In this document: positions 9,535 to 18,289 of the stretch, piece after piece
How positions within the stretch are numbered: the stretch's first letter is position 1
Layout of the letters: each line of letters starts with the position of its first letter
Assembly (NCBI GenBank): GCA_022562275.1
Contig: JADFPP010000024.1
Location: 1 to 42,691, forward strand
Direction: 5' to 3'
DNA from: Bacteroidota bacterium
GTDB taxonomy: Bacteria; Bacteroidota; Ignavibacteria; Ignavibacteriales; Ignavibacteriaceae
Length of the DNA stretch: 42,691 nt
Program-made: the position numbers and the translations under genes
Notes under the pieces: model-generated
Seen by the model: the letters and a program-made list of their open reading frames with translations, nothing else
What the model was told of the DNA's origin: nothing
Database searches by the model: none

Positions 9535-12500
9535 TTAAAAGCCAAGTAAAACCAGAACACCAAAGCGTATTTGTCTGGGTAGACCAAATACATCAAATCC
9601 TTTTAGGCTCTGGAAACTCTGCCTGTTCTCTAAATTAATGATATTGTATAGATCCGCAAATCTCTGAGTAAACCTGGAACCTGCAATAATATTTTGTGCT
9701 TCGCCTGATGTAAGGAATGCATCATCGAATCCATTTCCAGTCTGGTCATACACATTTAAAACATTCCTGGTATTGAACAGATTCTGTACATAAACATAGA
9801 AGTTAAAATCCACATCAAAAATCGGTACTGTCTTATCGATACGCAGGTCAAGCTTATTAACCCAAGGAGTGGTAGTTGAGTTCATAGGTGCTGCTGGTCT
9901 TCTTTGTCTGGTGTCACTACCGATTACTCCCCCGGTCCAGGCTTGACTTTGACCAAGACCAGTTGGCGCTGCAATTGTAAAAGGATGACCACTGTTGAAA
10001 GTAAACAGGAGATTAATACCCAACCGTTCAAGAATTGGACCCCCATCATCCTTCTCGAATCTGTAATCTAACGAAAGGGATCCCCGGTGATTTTGGTCGT
10101 AATCTAAAGGAATAATAATAGTAGGAACATTATTATTTACCTGGACAGAACCAAAAGAGCTGGCTACAAAAGAATTTGTACCTCTAGAATCTGAAAATGT
10201 ATAGTTAAGCTCTGCTCTAATCCTTTTTATTCTTCTGATCTTTAAGCTGAATTCAAGACCTTTTGTAGTGGCAAAATCCTGATTTTCATATACCGGATAA
10301 CTAGATACCTGTCCACCAGGAACTGTGGGCTGAAAAGCATACACCAATTGACCTTTTATATCTTTATAAAATGCAGTTATATCAAATGCAGCAAAATCGG
10401 TAAATTGCTGTGAGAACCCGATTTCATATTGAGTTGTCCTGATAGGTTCAGGGTCGTAGGCAATCGGATTTAAGAATGCAGAACCACCTATAAGCTGCGA
10501 TGCTGCATCATGGACTCCAGTATAGGCAACATCAAGACTTGGTGATTGAACAAACTTTCCATACTGCATATGGAAAACTGTTCTGTCTGTAACCGGGAAG
10601 GCAAAACCTAAACGAGGAGTTATAAAAGTATGCGTAGTCTTTTTATCAGAGAGTACCGGTATATGAGTAGTTACATCGAATTCAGGATCTGTAGGATCCT
10701 CAAACGACCAACTATCCATATCAATATAATCAAACCTCAAACCGGCATTAATAATTAAATCGCCAGTTTCAAATTTATCCTGCAGATAAGCGGATGCAAA
10801 AACTGGATGTCTGGGGGTATAAGGATCTTCATCGGTCTCATTACCAAATAAATCATATCCATAGTTAGTAAATGATTCCCAATTGAACTCCTGTAAAAAT
10901 GCTGTAAAAGACTGTGGATCGCGTAATTCATCCGGTTTTTGTCTTATACTAAATAAGAGCGAGCTTAAACGATCCACACTATAAAGTCGATTCGTCCAAC
11001 GCTGAAAGGAGCCCCCCATTTTTATTTCATGCTCTTCCAATTGTGCCGTTAAAGCAAGCGAGCCTCCAAAATAACTATTATGGTTTTTCAAATACTGAAA
11101 TGAAGGTGTATTATCAATTTGAGGGTCATCAGTTATGAGCGCACCGGGTCTGGTAAAGGGAAATCCATAGAAATCATACGGTAGCGGGCTGGTTGTGTAA
11201 TCAACATAGTTCCAGCCAAATTCGGCACCCCTCAAACTATCACTATAGGCAAGCAAATCATCTTCAAAGAAAGGATCGTACCTTTTAGAGCGACTGTCCA
11301 AAAAGTTAACAATACCTTCAAGAAAAATGTTAGAAGCAATTATATATGTTCCCTTCATATTCAACAGCAAATTTGAGTTATCTGTTAAGGGTAATCTTCC
11401 CTGGTTAAAAATATGAATAATGTCCGGTGTATTATTTCTTTGCTGTCGCCAGGTAAAAGCCCCCGCTAACTTAAGAATTACCGGTTTCAGATCTATTAAA
11501 GCTGTACCGTTAAAAGTGTAACGATTCCGGAACCTACCCGGTATATTACCTCCATCCCACGATAAAATCTGATATTCAGTGGGATCACCGCCCAGAGCAC
11601 CTGTATCAAATATTTTTGAAGTGTCTAATAAAGCACCGTCAGAAAACACTGTGGGGTTAGAGGCAAAGAACGTCGGTCTGTAATCGCGTATGAAAAAGTT
11701 TTCTCCCGATAAGAATAACTTTACCCTATCTGTTATAAGCGGTCCGCTTGCAGTTATAACATAATTCTGATAGCCATATGAATGAGTCCCTAAAAATTTG
11801 TCACCCTGGTAATTACCAAAATTATCCGTCTCCAACCGTACTGAAAGATGATAAGTTGTTTTACCGGTTTTTAGATCTGCTTGAATTATACCCGCATTTG
11901 CATTTCCATACTCTGCGTTATAACCACCTGCCTGGACAAGAAGCTCTTGTATAGCGTCTGGTATTACAGTTATAAGAGAACCACCGTCGGTATTAAGGAC
12001 ATTCCTGACATCGGCGCCTTCTAATAAATACCCGGTTTCATCCGGTCTGCTTCCACGGATAGTAATTAAATCGTTCTGCAATACAACCCCAGGCTGAAGT
12101 GCAACTATTTCAGCAAGATCCCTGGTGGGATAAGTTTCAATAAATTGAGCATCAATTATTCTTAATGCATTAGTAGAGCTTTTCTCAATCAGGGGCCTTT
12201 CTGCGACTATTATAATTTCTTCTGTCGCAATCGCTTCTGAAGGCACAGAGAAATCTACAGTCCGGGTGAGCCCTGTAACAACTCTGATGTTGTGAATGGT
12301 AACACGCTGATAACCGATATAAGTAGCTCTTAACTCATAATTGCCGGGTGGTACCAGGGAGATTATATATTCTCCGTTTACATTCGTTGCAGCACCATAG
12401 CTTGTATTTAAAATAAGCACGTTGGCACCAATTAGCGGCTCGCCGGTTTCAAAATCTGTGACCTTCCCGGTGATTTTTCCTGTTTGTGCCCAAGCCGTAA

Positions 12501-12549
12501 AGCTTATTAGCAGGACAGATACCGCTATTGAAAAAAACTTATTATACAT
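9535..12549 (-). CDS. TonB-dependent receptor with carboxypeptidase-regulatory domain
   Basis: 1004 residues, preceded by GGAGG 6 bases before the ATG. A signal peptide (residues 1-21, ending FTAWA) is followed by a carboxypeptidase-regulatory-like domain (about 24-105, GKVTDFETGEPLIGANV), a plug domain (about 125-235: LAEIVALQPGVV, ITIRGSRPDETGYLLEGADV, YNAEYGNANAGII) and a long barrel ending in LVLLGF with a terminal Phe. Members of this family are outer-membrane, TonB-energised importers, or SusC-like partners of surface lipoproteins. The neighbours (lipoprotein upstream, T9SS cargo and PorV-like barrel downstream, all on one strand) suggest a receptor complex with exposed partners. The substrate is unknown. 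Unlike the receptor at the left edge, this one is intact. Confidence 0.9.
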   Translation of the reverse strand: MYNKFFSIAVSVLLISFTAWAQTGKITGKVTDFETGEPLIGANVLILNTSYGAATNVNGEYIISLVPPGNYELRATYIGYQRVTIHNIRVVTGLTRTVDFSVPSEAIATEEIIIVAERPLIEKSSTNALRIIDAQFIETYPTRDLAEIVALQPGVVLQNDLITIRGSRPDETGYLLEGADVRNVLNTDGGSLITVIPDAIQELLVQAGGYNAEYGNANAGIIQADLKTGKTTYHLSVRLETDNFGNYQGDKFLGTHSYGYQNYVITASGPLITDRVKLFLSGENFFIRDYRPTFFASNPTVFSDGALLDTSKIFDTGALGGDPTEYQILSWDGGNIPGRFRNRYTFNGTALIDLKPVILKLAGAFTWRQQRNNTPDIIHIFNQGRLPLTDNSNLLLNMKGTYIIASNIFLEGIVNFLDSRSKRYDPFFEDDLLAYSDSLRGAEFGWNYVDYTTSPLPYDFYGFPFTRPGALITDDPQIDNTPSFQYLKNHNSYFGGSLALTAQLEEHEIKMGGSFQRWTNRLYSVDRLSSLLFSIRQKPDELRDPQSFTAFLQEFNWESFTNYGYDLFGNETDEDPYTPRHPVFASAYLQDKFETGDLIINAGLRFDYIDMDSWSFEDPTDPEFDVTTHIPVLSDKKTTHTFITPRLGFAFPVTDRTVFHMQYGKFVQSPSLDVAYTGVHDAASQLIGGSAFLNPIAYDPEPIRTTQYEIGFSQQFTDFAAFDITAFYKDIKGQLVYAFQPTVPGGQVSSYPVYENQDFATTKGLEFSLKIRRIKRIRAELNYTFSDSRGTNSFVASSFGSVQVNNNVPTIIIPLDYDQNHRGSLSLDYRFEKDDGGPILERLGINLLFTFNSGHPFTIAAPTGLGQSQAWTGGVIGSDTRQRRPAAPMNSTTTPWVNKLDLRIDKTVPIFDVDFNFYVYVQNLFNTRNVLNVYDQTGNGFDDAFLTSGEAQNIIAGSRFTQRFADLYNIINLENRQSFQSLKGFDVFGLPRQIRFGVLVLLGF

Positions 12550-12581
12550 AATTTTCCTCCTTAAGAGTTTTATTTTTTTTT

Positions 12582-13328
12582 CTAATCATCTAAAAAGAAA
12601 GTATTCTTTAAGTCGCTGCTATAGTCATAGATAACCGCTGTATATCTATTCTGAGGAGCAGCAGAAAAAGAGATTGTAGCCAGAGTAACTCCTCCCTGGA
12701 CAACAAACAACTGATAATCAGCTGTCGCAGTTGCTGGTATTTTGATATATGGAACTCCACTTTTATAGGCTACAGGCTCTTCAAAAGTGATGGTCGTATC
12801 CTTATTATCACTTACCCGACGAATAGAAACCTCATCTATAGTTACATCTGGTGAAGCATTAAATAATGCAATTTGTGTCATATCTGATGGAAATAAAGAT
12901 TGACCACTTGAACTGCCTTTAACCTGAAAGATATATCTTTGAAAACTTTTTACAACAGAATTACCCGAACTATCTCCAACTATATATATTCTCATCTTAA
13001 AATCGGTTTCTGTAACAATTCTTAATGTGTCGCTTCCTCCATTTGAATAATCTACTATTAAAGTTTTAGAACCAGCAGGAACTTCGCGAAAGGGTTGTCC
13101 GGCAGCCGGTGTTTCACTTCCCAGATCAGCAGTGCCGATTTGCGTCCCATCTAAAGTTATTGTGGCAGTTCCACTTCCCGGGACTAAGTTGACAAATTTT
13201 AGCTGGCTGAAAAAGTTTAAACTTTGAGAAATATTCTCAACGCCCAAATCTACACAGCTTGCTACAGAAAGAATTAAACTAAAACCGATTAATAGTGAGA
13301 AAAATCTGTTATTGTAAGCTTTTCTCAT
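12582..13328 (-). CDS. DUF4397-like lipoprotein
   Basis: 248 residues starting at an ATG with GGAGG 4 bases upstream. The N-terminus is a lipoprotein signal (LILSVASC, lipid-modified Cys at about residue 26). The rest is two Ig-like beta repeats: one with VNLVPGSGTATITLDGT and EVPAGSKTLIVDY, a second with IALFNASPDVTIDEVSI, the pattern of DUF4397 proteins (surface or periplasmic, function undefined). It is the promoter-proximal gene of the minus-strand cluster, 32 bases before the TonB receptor, so it is likely a surface-exposed accessory of that receptor, as SusD-type lipoproteins are for SusC, although it is not SusD-like in sequence. Confidence 0.75.
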   Translation of the reverse strand: MRKAYNNRFFSLLIGFSLILSVASCVDLGVENISQSLNFFSQLKFVNLVPGSGTATITLDGTQIGTADLGSETPAAGQPFREVPAGSKTLIVDYSNGGSDTLRIVTETDFKMRIYIVGDSSGNSVVKSFQRYIFQVKGSSSGQSLFPSDMTQIALFNASPDVTIDEVSIRRVSDNKDTTITFEEPVAYKSGVPYIKIPATATADYQLFVVQGGVTLATISFSAAPQNRYTAVIYDYSSDLKNTFFLDD

Positions 13329-13952
13329 GATTCCTCCTTCTTAATAATTTAATTGAAATTGTTTGAAATATTAGAATTATCGATTGGAAATTTCCTATGC
13401 CCAAAATATAATAGGAAGTTTTCAATGTATAGAAATTCGTCGCAATTATAATTCATATCTCTCTCCTAGATTATTTATGATTTGAGTTAATTTCACTAGT
13501 GGCCAAATTATTTCACTCAGTAATAAGAACAAGACATTAGCTTCCATATTTTTAAAAATACAAAAGCACTGAACTCCGATAAAAAATACTGGGAATTATT
13601 AATGGTATTTTCCATTGATGAAAAACGCTATAATAGAGTTTAGCTTATTCGGAGAGTGTGTTACTAATTGACACACTTTTAATTAGAAAAGAGTAAAAAA
13701 AATTCATTTACCTCCGGATTTTATTAGTAAATTATTAAAGCAATACTAACGTCTGAAAAATTATTCACAAAGTCAACACCTTATTTCGTTTTTCTAATTT
13801 TGGGGATTTTTAAAAATTTAATCATTCTTTTAATAATTGTGATACCATTATAACATACATAAGCTACAAATAGATGTACAGATTAGATTCTGCACCAACA
13901 AAATCCTACTTAAAACCAGACAAATTAAAATTTTATAGCTTATAATAGTGGC
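13329..13952. other. Gene-free 624-bp gap, probable promoter region of the surface cluster
   Basis: No convincing coding frame is visible on either strand. The stretch is very AT-rich. The leader of the minus-strand cluster starting at 13328 must begin here. The only clear structure is an inverted repeat AGTGTGT/ACACACT (13655-13661 and 13671-13677, 9-base spacer), which could be an operator. No T-run lies beyond it on the minus strand, so it is not a terminator of the antiporter gene. Confidence 0.5.
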
Positions 13953-14927
13953 TTAAAACACTGACTGAGTTTGGGCTAAGTAAATAATATAAGCAATATA
14001 TCCACCGAAAAGTACAGCCCCTTCCCATCTTCTTAGTGTAAATTTTGATTTGCTTAGAGGGAGAATTAGAATTGTAAAGAACATCATGATTGAAAGATCA
14101 ATTATTGTAATGCCGGAATTAGATATTGGATTTATAATTGAAGAAATCCCTAATATGCTGAGAATATTAAAAACGTTTGAGCCTACTGCGTTCCCTATTG
14201 CGATATCATTTTCATTTTTAAAGGAAGCCACAATAGAAGTTGTTAATTCCGGTAAACTTGTTCCAAGCGCAACTATAGTAAGCCCGATAACTGCCTGACT
14301 AACACCTAATTTAACAGCAATAGCAACAGCACCATCAACAAATAAAATCGATCCCAAAACCAATAAGCCTAAACCGAAAATCATTAATAATATTATTTGC
14401 CAAGTTTTATAAGCAGTTTTAGGAATGCTTTCTTCAAATTCTTTTGATAACCCCAGACTGCTCTTTTCATTTAATGCATACTTATAACCAAAAATTATAT
14501 AAGCAATAATTCCGATAACAAATAGTACTCCGGTTATCCTGGAAATTGTAAAATCCAGGAGTACAAACAGAAGAAGAAAAATAAAGGTAATAATAATAAG
14601 AATCGGGATCTCCCGTCTAACAACCTGGGTTTTAATTTGCATCGGCGAAATAAGTGCTGCCACACCCAATATTAATGCGATATTGCAAATATTTGATCCT
14701 ACAACATTTCCCACAACTATACCGGGATTACCTTCAATTGCAGCTTTTACACTAACAAACAACTCCGGGCCGCTGGTGGCAAATGCAACTACTGTTAGTC
14801 CAACAACTAACGGAGATATCCCCAGCCTGAGAGCAAGTGATGAGCTGCCTCTAACCAATCCTTCGGCACCGATAAAAAGACCCGCACTTCCGCCAAGAAT
14901 ATAAAGTATTATTTGCAGTTCGCTCAT
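13953..14927 (-). CDS. yrbG: Calcium/sodium antiporter, CaCA family (YrbG-like)
   Basis: 324 residues with ten or so hydrophobic segments and the two internal alpha-repeats of the Ca2+/cation antiporter superfamily: the first near residues 40-85 (AFATSGPELFVS, then GNVVGSNICNI), the second near 210-255 (ALGTSLPELTTS, then GNAVGSNVFNI). The acidic residue of each repeat that binds the cation is present; the first repeat reads ATSGPE instead of the usual GTSxPE. These inner-membrane proteins exchange Ca2+ for Na+ or H+. The gene is single, and the start at the ATG gives the usual length of the family. The symbol reflects E. coli homologue naming, not proven orthology. Confidence 0.88.
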   Translation of the reverse strand: MSELQIILYILGGSAGLFIGAEGLVRGSSSLALRLGISPLVVGLTVVAFATSGPELFVSVKAAIEGNPGIVVGNVVGSNICNIALILGVAALISPMQIKTQVVRREIPILIIITFIFLLLFVLLDFTISRITGVLFVIGIIAYIIFGYKYALNEKSSLGLSKEFEESIPKTAYKTWQIILLMIFGLGLLVLGSILFVDGAVAIAVKLGVSQAVIGLTIVALGTSLPELTTSIVASFKNENDIAIGNAVGSNVFNILSILGISSIINPISNSGITIIDLSIMMFFTILILPLSKSKFTLRRWEGAVLFGGYIAYIIYLAQTQSVF

Positions 14928-15138
14928 TGTACCAGAATAGAAAAATTGAAAAGCAATATAGAAAGATTTTTACTTACTTATTTAAATGTGACAGGAAGAA
15001 GACAATTAACTATTGCCGGATTCCTTAAAGTACATTCAATTTTAACAGGAATTAATTTTCCCTTTTATCGTTTGGGCATATTGTCTATAATAATTATATC
15101 TAAATAATTTATTGAATACTTTTAAGATTATACATAAA

Positions 15139-15498
15139 ATGAAAATTCTAATCGCTTTTTCAGTTTTATCAATATTTGTATATGGTTGTGTTCAGCCTAC
15201 TTCCGTTGAAGCGAATGTTGATGGGAATAACAATCCGGTTATTAACAGCATTACAGCAAATCTGTTATCTATCAGGGTTGGGACCAGTACTACGATAACT
15301 GTGGATGCAACAGACCCTGATGGTGATAATCTTTCTTATTCCTGGGCAGTTGCGCTTGGAGATATCATTGGTAGTGGTAAACAAGTAAGGTATACCGCGG
15401 CTTTCTGTTGTGTTGGAATAAATACAATAAACATTGTTGTAAAAGATTCAAGGGGGTCAACTGTTAAAGGCAGTATAAATGTAGAAGTCACACTCTGA
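15139..15498 (+). CDS. Small lipoprotein with PKD/Ig-like domain
   Basis: 119 residues from the ATG at 15139; a longer frame would start at a TTG at 15112 and spoil the signal. The lipobox FVYGC places the lipidated Cys at about residue 17. The mature part has NPVINSITAN and TVDATDPDGDNLSYSW, the core of PKD/cadherin-like beta-sandwich domains, ending in KGSINVEV. A Cys-Cys pair occurs at about residues 93-94 (AAFCCVG). The next gene starts 3 bases after the stop, so the two are almost certainly translated together. Function unknown; probably an envelope lipoprotein that works with the barrel protein downstream. Confidence 0.65.
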   Translation: MKILIAFSVLSIFVYGCVQPTSVEANVDGNNNPVINSITANLLSIRVGTSTTITVDATDPDGDNLSYSWAVALGDIIGSGKQVRYTAAFCCVGINTINIVVKDSRGSTVKGSINVEVTL

Positions 15499-15500
15499 AA

Positions 15501-16445
15501 ATGATAAGCTTTTCATCTGTACTTGTATTGCTTCTATTATTATTGAATAATCACATTTTCTCACAAGCCTGCTGTACAGTTGGTACTTCAATCTCGAACG
15601 GCGGCGAGAGAGGTATCCTACCGGTTAAAACTTTGTCAACCGCAGTAACTTTTCAACATAATGTATTAAACACTGCTTACCAATCATCCGAAGTAATTGA
15701 TGATCCTTTAAATAGAACATCAACAGTATCAAATTTTAATATAGAAATAGAATACGGTTTAGTTAAAAAAGTATCACTATTGTTTATTCTTCCATACACC
15801 AACAGAACACGGGAAACAACTGTAACTAATATTGCAACAAACACTTCCGAAGTTATTACGTTCAAGGGCGATGGGCTCGGTGATATTATAATTCTTGGTA
15901 AGTATGAGCTAATAACACCATCAATTTTATCACCACTTGGTCTGGCAGTTGGCGGGGGTGCAAAATTACCTACCGGAAGTTTTGAAGAAGAAAATAACGG
16001 AACCCGTTTATCAATTGATCTGCAGCCCGGTACCGGTGCTGCCGATTTACTTCTATGGGGTCATTTTCTTTACGGTTTACCTTCAATTTCTATGTCTTTC
16101 AATGCTAATTTTCTTTACAGGTATGCCGGTGTAAATTTAGACAGTTATCGTTACGGAGACGAATTTCTTACCTCTATAAACGGCTCTTATGTGTTTACGG
16201 ACTTTTTAGCATTAAACTTACAGTTAAGGGGAAGATTTGCGGAGAAGGATTACTGGAACGGAAGATTCCTACCAAGTACAGGTGGTACTTATATAGATCT
16301 GACACCCGGTTTAATCTATTACGAAGGAAGTTTTGCTTTGAGAGTTTTTGTTCTAATACCGATATATAGAAATGTACAGGGTATTCAACTTGCGGTAAAT
16401 AATATGTTAGGAACAGAAATAAGTTATGTTTTTGACTTTAACTGA
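15501..16445 (+). CDS. Outer-membrane beta-barrel protein, phenol-degradation MetA/transporter-like
   Basis: 314 residues with a signal peptide (residues 1-22, ending NHIFSQ), then ACCTVGTS with a Cys-Cys pair right at the mature N-terminus. The remainder is alternating beta-strands with barrel landmarks (GDGLGDIIILGKYEL, LAVGGGAKLPTGSF, FLYRYAGVN) resembling the 'transporter' barrel family first named from phenol-degradation operons (PF13557-like). Proteins of this type are thought to be outer-membrane channels. It begins 3 bases after the lipoprotein gene, which also has a Cys-Cys pair. No specific substrate is indicated. Confidence 0.65.
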   Translation: MISFSSVLVLLLLLLNNHIFSQACCTVGTSISNGGERGILPVKTLSTAVTFQHNVLNTAYQSSEVIDDPLNRTSTVSNFNIEIEYGLVKKVSLLFILPYTNRTRETTVTNIATNTSEVITFKGDGLGDIIILGKYELITPSILSPLGLAVGGGAKLPTGSFEEENNGTRLSIDLQPGTGAADLLLWGHFLYGLPSISMSFNANFLYRYAGVNLDSYRYGDEFLTSINGSYVFTDFLALNLQLRGRFAEKDYWNGRFLPSTGGTYIDLTPGLIYYEGSFALRVFVLIPIYRNVQGIQLAVNNMLGTEISYVFDFN

Positions 16446-16491
16446 CTCTACCCATTTTTATTATAACATTCTTTAATAGAAATGAACTAAG

Positions 16492-16839
16492 TTACAATTG
16501 TTTATTTAGTTCGTCCTCAGTAATATCATAATGACTTGCGTGATGTTTTACTTTTATATTTTTATCAAGCCATATTATCTGCGGGGATTGGTGAGTAATG
16601 TTTAAATCTTTTTCAATGGTTTCGCTAAGTGTTCTAGATAAAATCACATTTATTTTAAATATTTTTAATTCGTCCTTCTTTTTTACCTGCGATTTTGACC
16701 AACCCTTTAAAACTAAATTTGCCGAGTGACTTAACGGACAAATGGGACTATGCTTGTAAATAATAATTTCATGATCGTTGGAAGAATGGTTAATTAATTC
16801 CTTCCACTCTTTTTTATCTTTTAGTTTTCTTATTTCCAT
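16492..16839 (-). CDS. ytxJ: Bacillithiol-system redox protein, YtxJ family
   Basis: 115 residues with a thioredoxin-like fold pattern: IIIYKHSPICPLS with a single Cys34 at the active-site position, then INVILSRTLSETIEKDL, the cis-Pro element HQSPQIIW and KVKHHASHYDIT. This matches the YtxJ (DUF2847) family, monothiol thioredoxin-like proteins found with bacillithiol biosynthesis and thought to reduce bacillithiolated proteins. Bacillithiol use is established for Firmicutes and some Bacteroidota-Chlorobi relatives. The gene lies 17 bases downstream of the YjbR-like gene on the same strand and is probably cotranscribed with it. Confidence 0.8.
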   Translation of the reverse strand: MEIRKLKDKKEWKELINHSSNDHEIIIYKHSPICPLSHSANLVLKGWSKSQVKKKDELKIFKINVILSRTLSETIEKDLNITHQSPQIIWLDKNIKVKHHASHYDITEDELNKQL

Positions 16840-16856
16840 AAAAATTATATTATAAT

Positions 16857-17213
16857 TTATTTGTTCTGTAATATTTCTTTCTCGGTTTTTCTTAATCCCT
16901 TCACAACAAGATTATAAGAATCATCAATCCATTTATAAATTAATTCATTACGCAAAGTGCCATCAACCCAAATGGTATTCCAATGATTTTTATTCATATG
17001 AAAACCGGGTTGGACTGCTTCGTACCTTTCTCTTAATTCAACTGCAAGTTCGGGTTCACACTTTAAGTTTATCTGCAGCGGAATTCTCTCCAAAGGAATC
17101 AGTGCAAACATTTTTCCCATTACTTTAAATACGAGCGTCTCCTCATCAAAAGGAAAATCTTCCGACGTACCCTTTTTGCTTAAACAATATTCACTAATAT
17201 CTTCTACATTCAT
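16857..17213 (-). CDS. MmcQ/YjbR family protein
   Basis: 118 residues. The pattern GTSEDFPFDEETLVFKVMGKMFALIP, LQINLKCEPELAVELRERY, GFHMNKNHWNTIWVDG and LIYKWIDDSYNLVVKGL is that of the MmcQ/YjbR ('CyaY-like fold', possible DNA-binding) family across nearly its full length. Biochemical function is not established for the family. It is the first gene of a pair with ytxJ and is divergent from the aminotransferase gene, with a 185-base shared upstream region. Confidence 0.85.
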   Translation of the reverse strand: MNVEDISEYCLSKKGTSEDFPFDEETLVFKVMGKMFALIPLERIPLQINLKCEPELAVELRERYEAVQPGFHMNKNHWNTIWVDGTLRNELIYKWIDDSYNLVVKGLRKTEKEILQNK

Positions 17214-17398
17214 AAAATTATTGATTTATACATCGTTGTTAAAATAGGGAAAAAATATTTTGTGTTATGTCGCTGTCAGAACGCAATAACTCATAGAAAT
17301 TTTTACAACTCCAACTTATGCTCTTAATTATACCCTGTCAAATCTCTAACGCATTCATTAAATTATAAACAGGTTTTGCATCAATAATTACTGAATAG

Positions 17399-18241
17399 AT
17401 GACTGTTTACTTAAATGGCAATTTTACACTTGTAGAAAAAGCTAAATTATCTCCCTTCGATCGCGGGTTTCTATTTGCCGATGGGGTGTATGAAGGAATT
17501 CGCACTTATAACAGTAAGTTGTTTAGGTACGATGATCATATTAAAAGATTAATCAAAAGTCTTAACGAGATAAAAATGAAATTCATAGATACAATCAAAC
17601 TCGAAGGAATAATCTATCAGCTAATAAAAAAGAATGATATCAAAGATAGTGCTGTTATTTACCTGCAGATAACCAGGGGGACCCAGTTTCCTCGCAAGCA
17701 TAGTTTCCCTCACGAATCAACCGGGCCAAATATATTTATCACTGCTCAAAATCTTAATGAAAATAAAGAACAACTTATAAATGGTGTGAAAGTTATAACC
17801 GATGTGGACAATAGATGGATGCGTTGTGATATTAAATCTATTTCGCTTTTACCCGCTGTTTTAGCAAATCAAAAAGCTGTTGAGGCGGGAGCTATTGAAG
17901 CAATACTAATCAGAAACGGAATGATAACAGAAGGAACGAATACCAATTTTTTTGCTGTAAAAAATAATTGTCTTTATACTGCACCTGAATCCAACCTGAT
18001 TCTTTCGGGTATTACAAGAAAGGTTGTATTGGAACTAAGTAAAAAACTTGATATTGAAATTAAAGAAGATTTTATTAACACCGAAGATTTAAGATCGTTT
18101 GATGAGTTTTTTATAACAAGCACTACTAAAGAAATTACGCCGGTTGTTCAAATTAATAATTTGGTTGTTAATGCTCGAAAACCCGGGATTTTAACGACAA
18201 AACTTCAGGAGGCTTTCAGAAAACTAACAAATCAGTATTGA
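17399..18241 (+). CDS. dat: D-amino-acid aminotransferase (class IV PLP enzyme)
   Basis: 280 residues, the usual length for fold-type IV aminotransferases. The N-terminus (SPFDRGFLFADGVYEGIR) binds substrate and cofactor. The catalytic Lys146 lies in RCDIKSISLLP, and GAIEAILIRNGMITEGTNTN, SGITRKVVLEL and FITSTTKEITPV form the PLP phosphate-binding part. RCDIKS and the ordering of these motifs are closer to Bacillus D-alanine aminotransferase than to branched-chain IlvE. The enzyme interconverts D-alanine and D-glutamate with their keto acids for peptidoglycan precursors. A branched-chain or 4-amino-4-deoxychorismate activity cannot be excluded. The polymerase gene follows after 48 bases on the same strand. 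Confidence 0.8.
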   Translation: MTVYLNGNFTLVEKAKLSPFDRGFLFADGVYEGIRTYNSKLFRYDDHIKRLIKSLNEIKMKFIDTIKLEGIIYQLIKKNDIKDSAVIYLQITRGTQFPRKHSFPHESTGPNIFITAQNLNENKEQLINGVKVITDVDNRWMRCDIKSISLLPAVLANQKAVEAGAIEAILIRNGMITEGTNTNFFAVKNNCLYTAPESNLILSGITRKVVLELSKKLDIEIKEDFINTEDLRSFDEFFITSTTKEITPVVQINNLVVNARKPGILTTKLQEAFRKLTNQY

Positions 18242-18289
18242 TATTAATCTATAGTCTGAACATTTGGTATTGAAAAATTTCGAGGAAGA

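Noticed and set aside
15112-15138. TTG start for the lipoprotein gene
   Set aside because: It would put nine polar residues before the lipoprotein signal; the ATG at 15139 gives a standard signal and lipobox.
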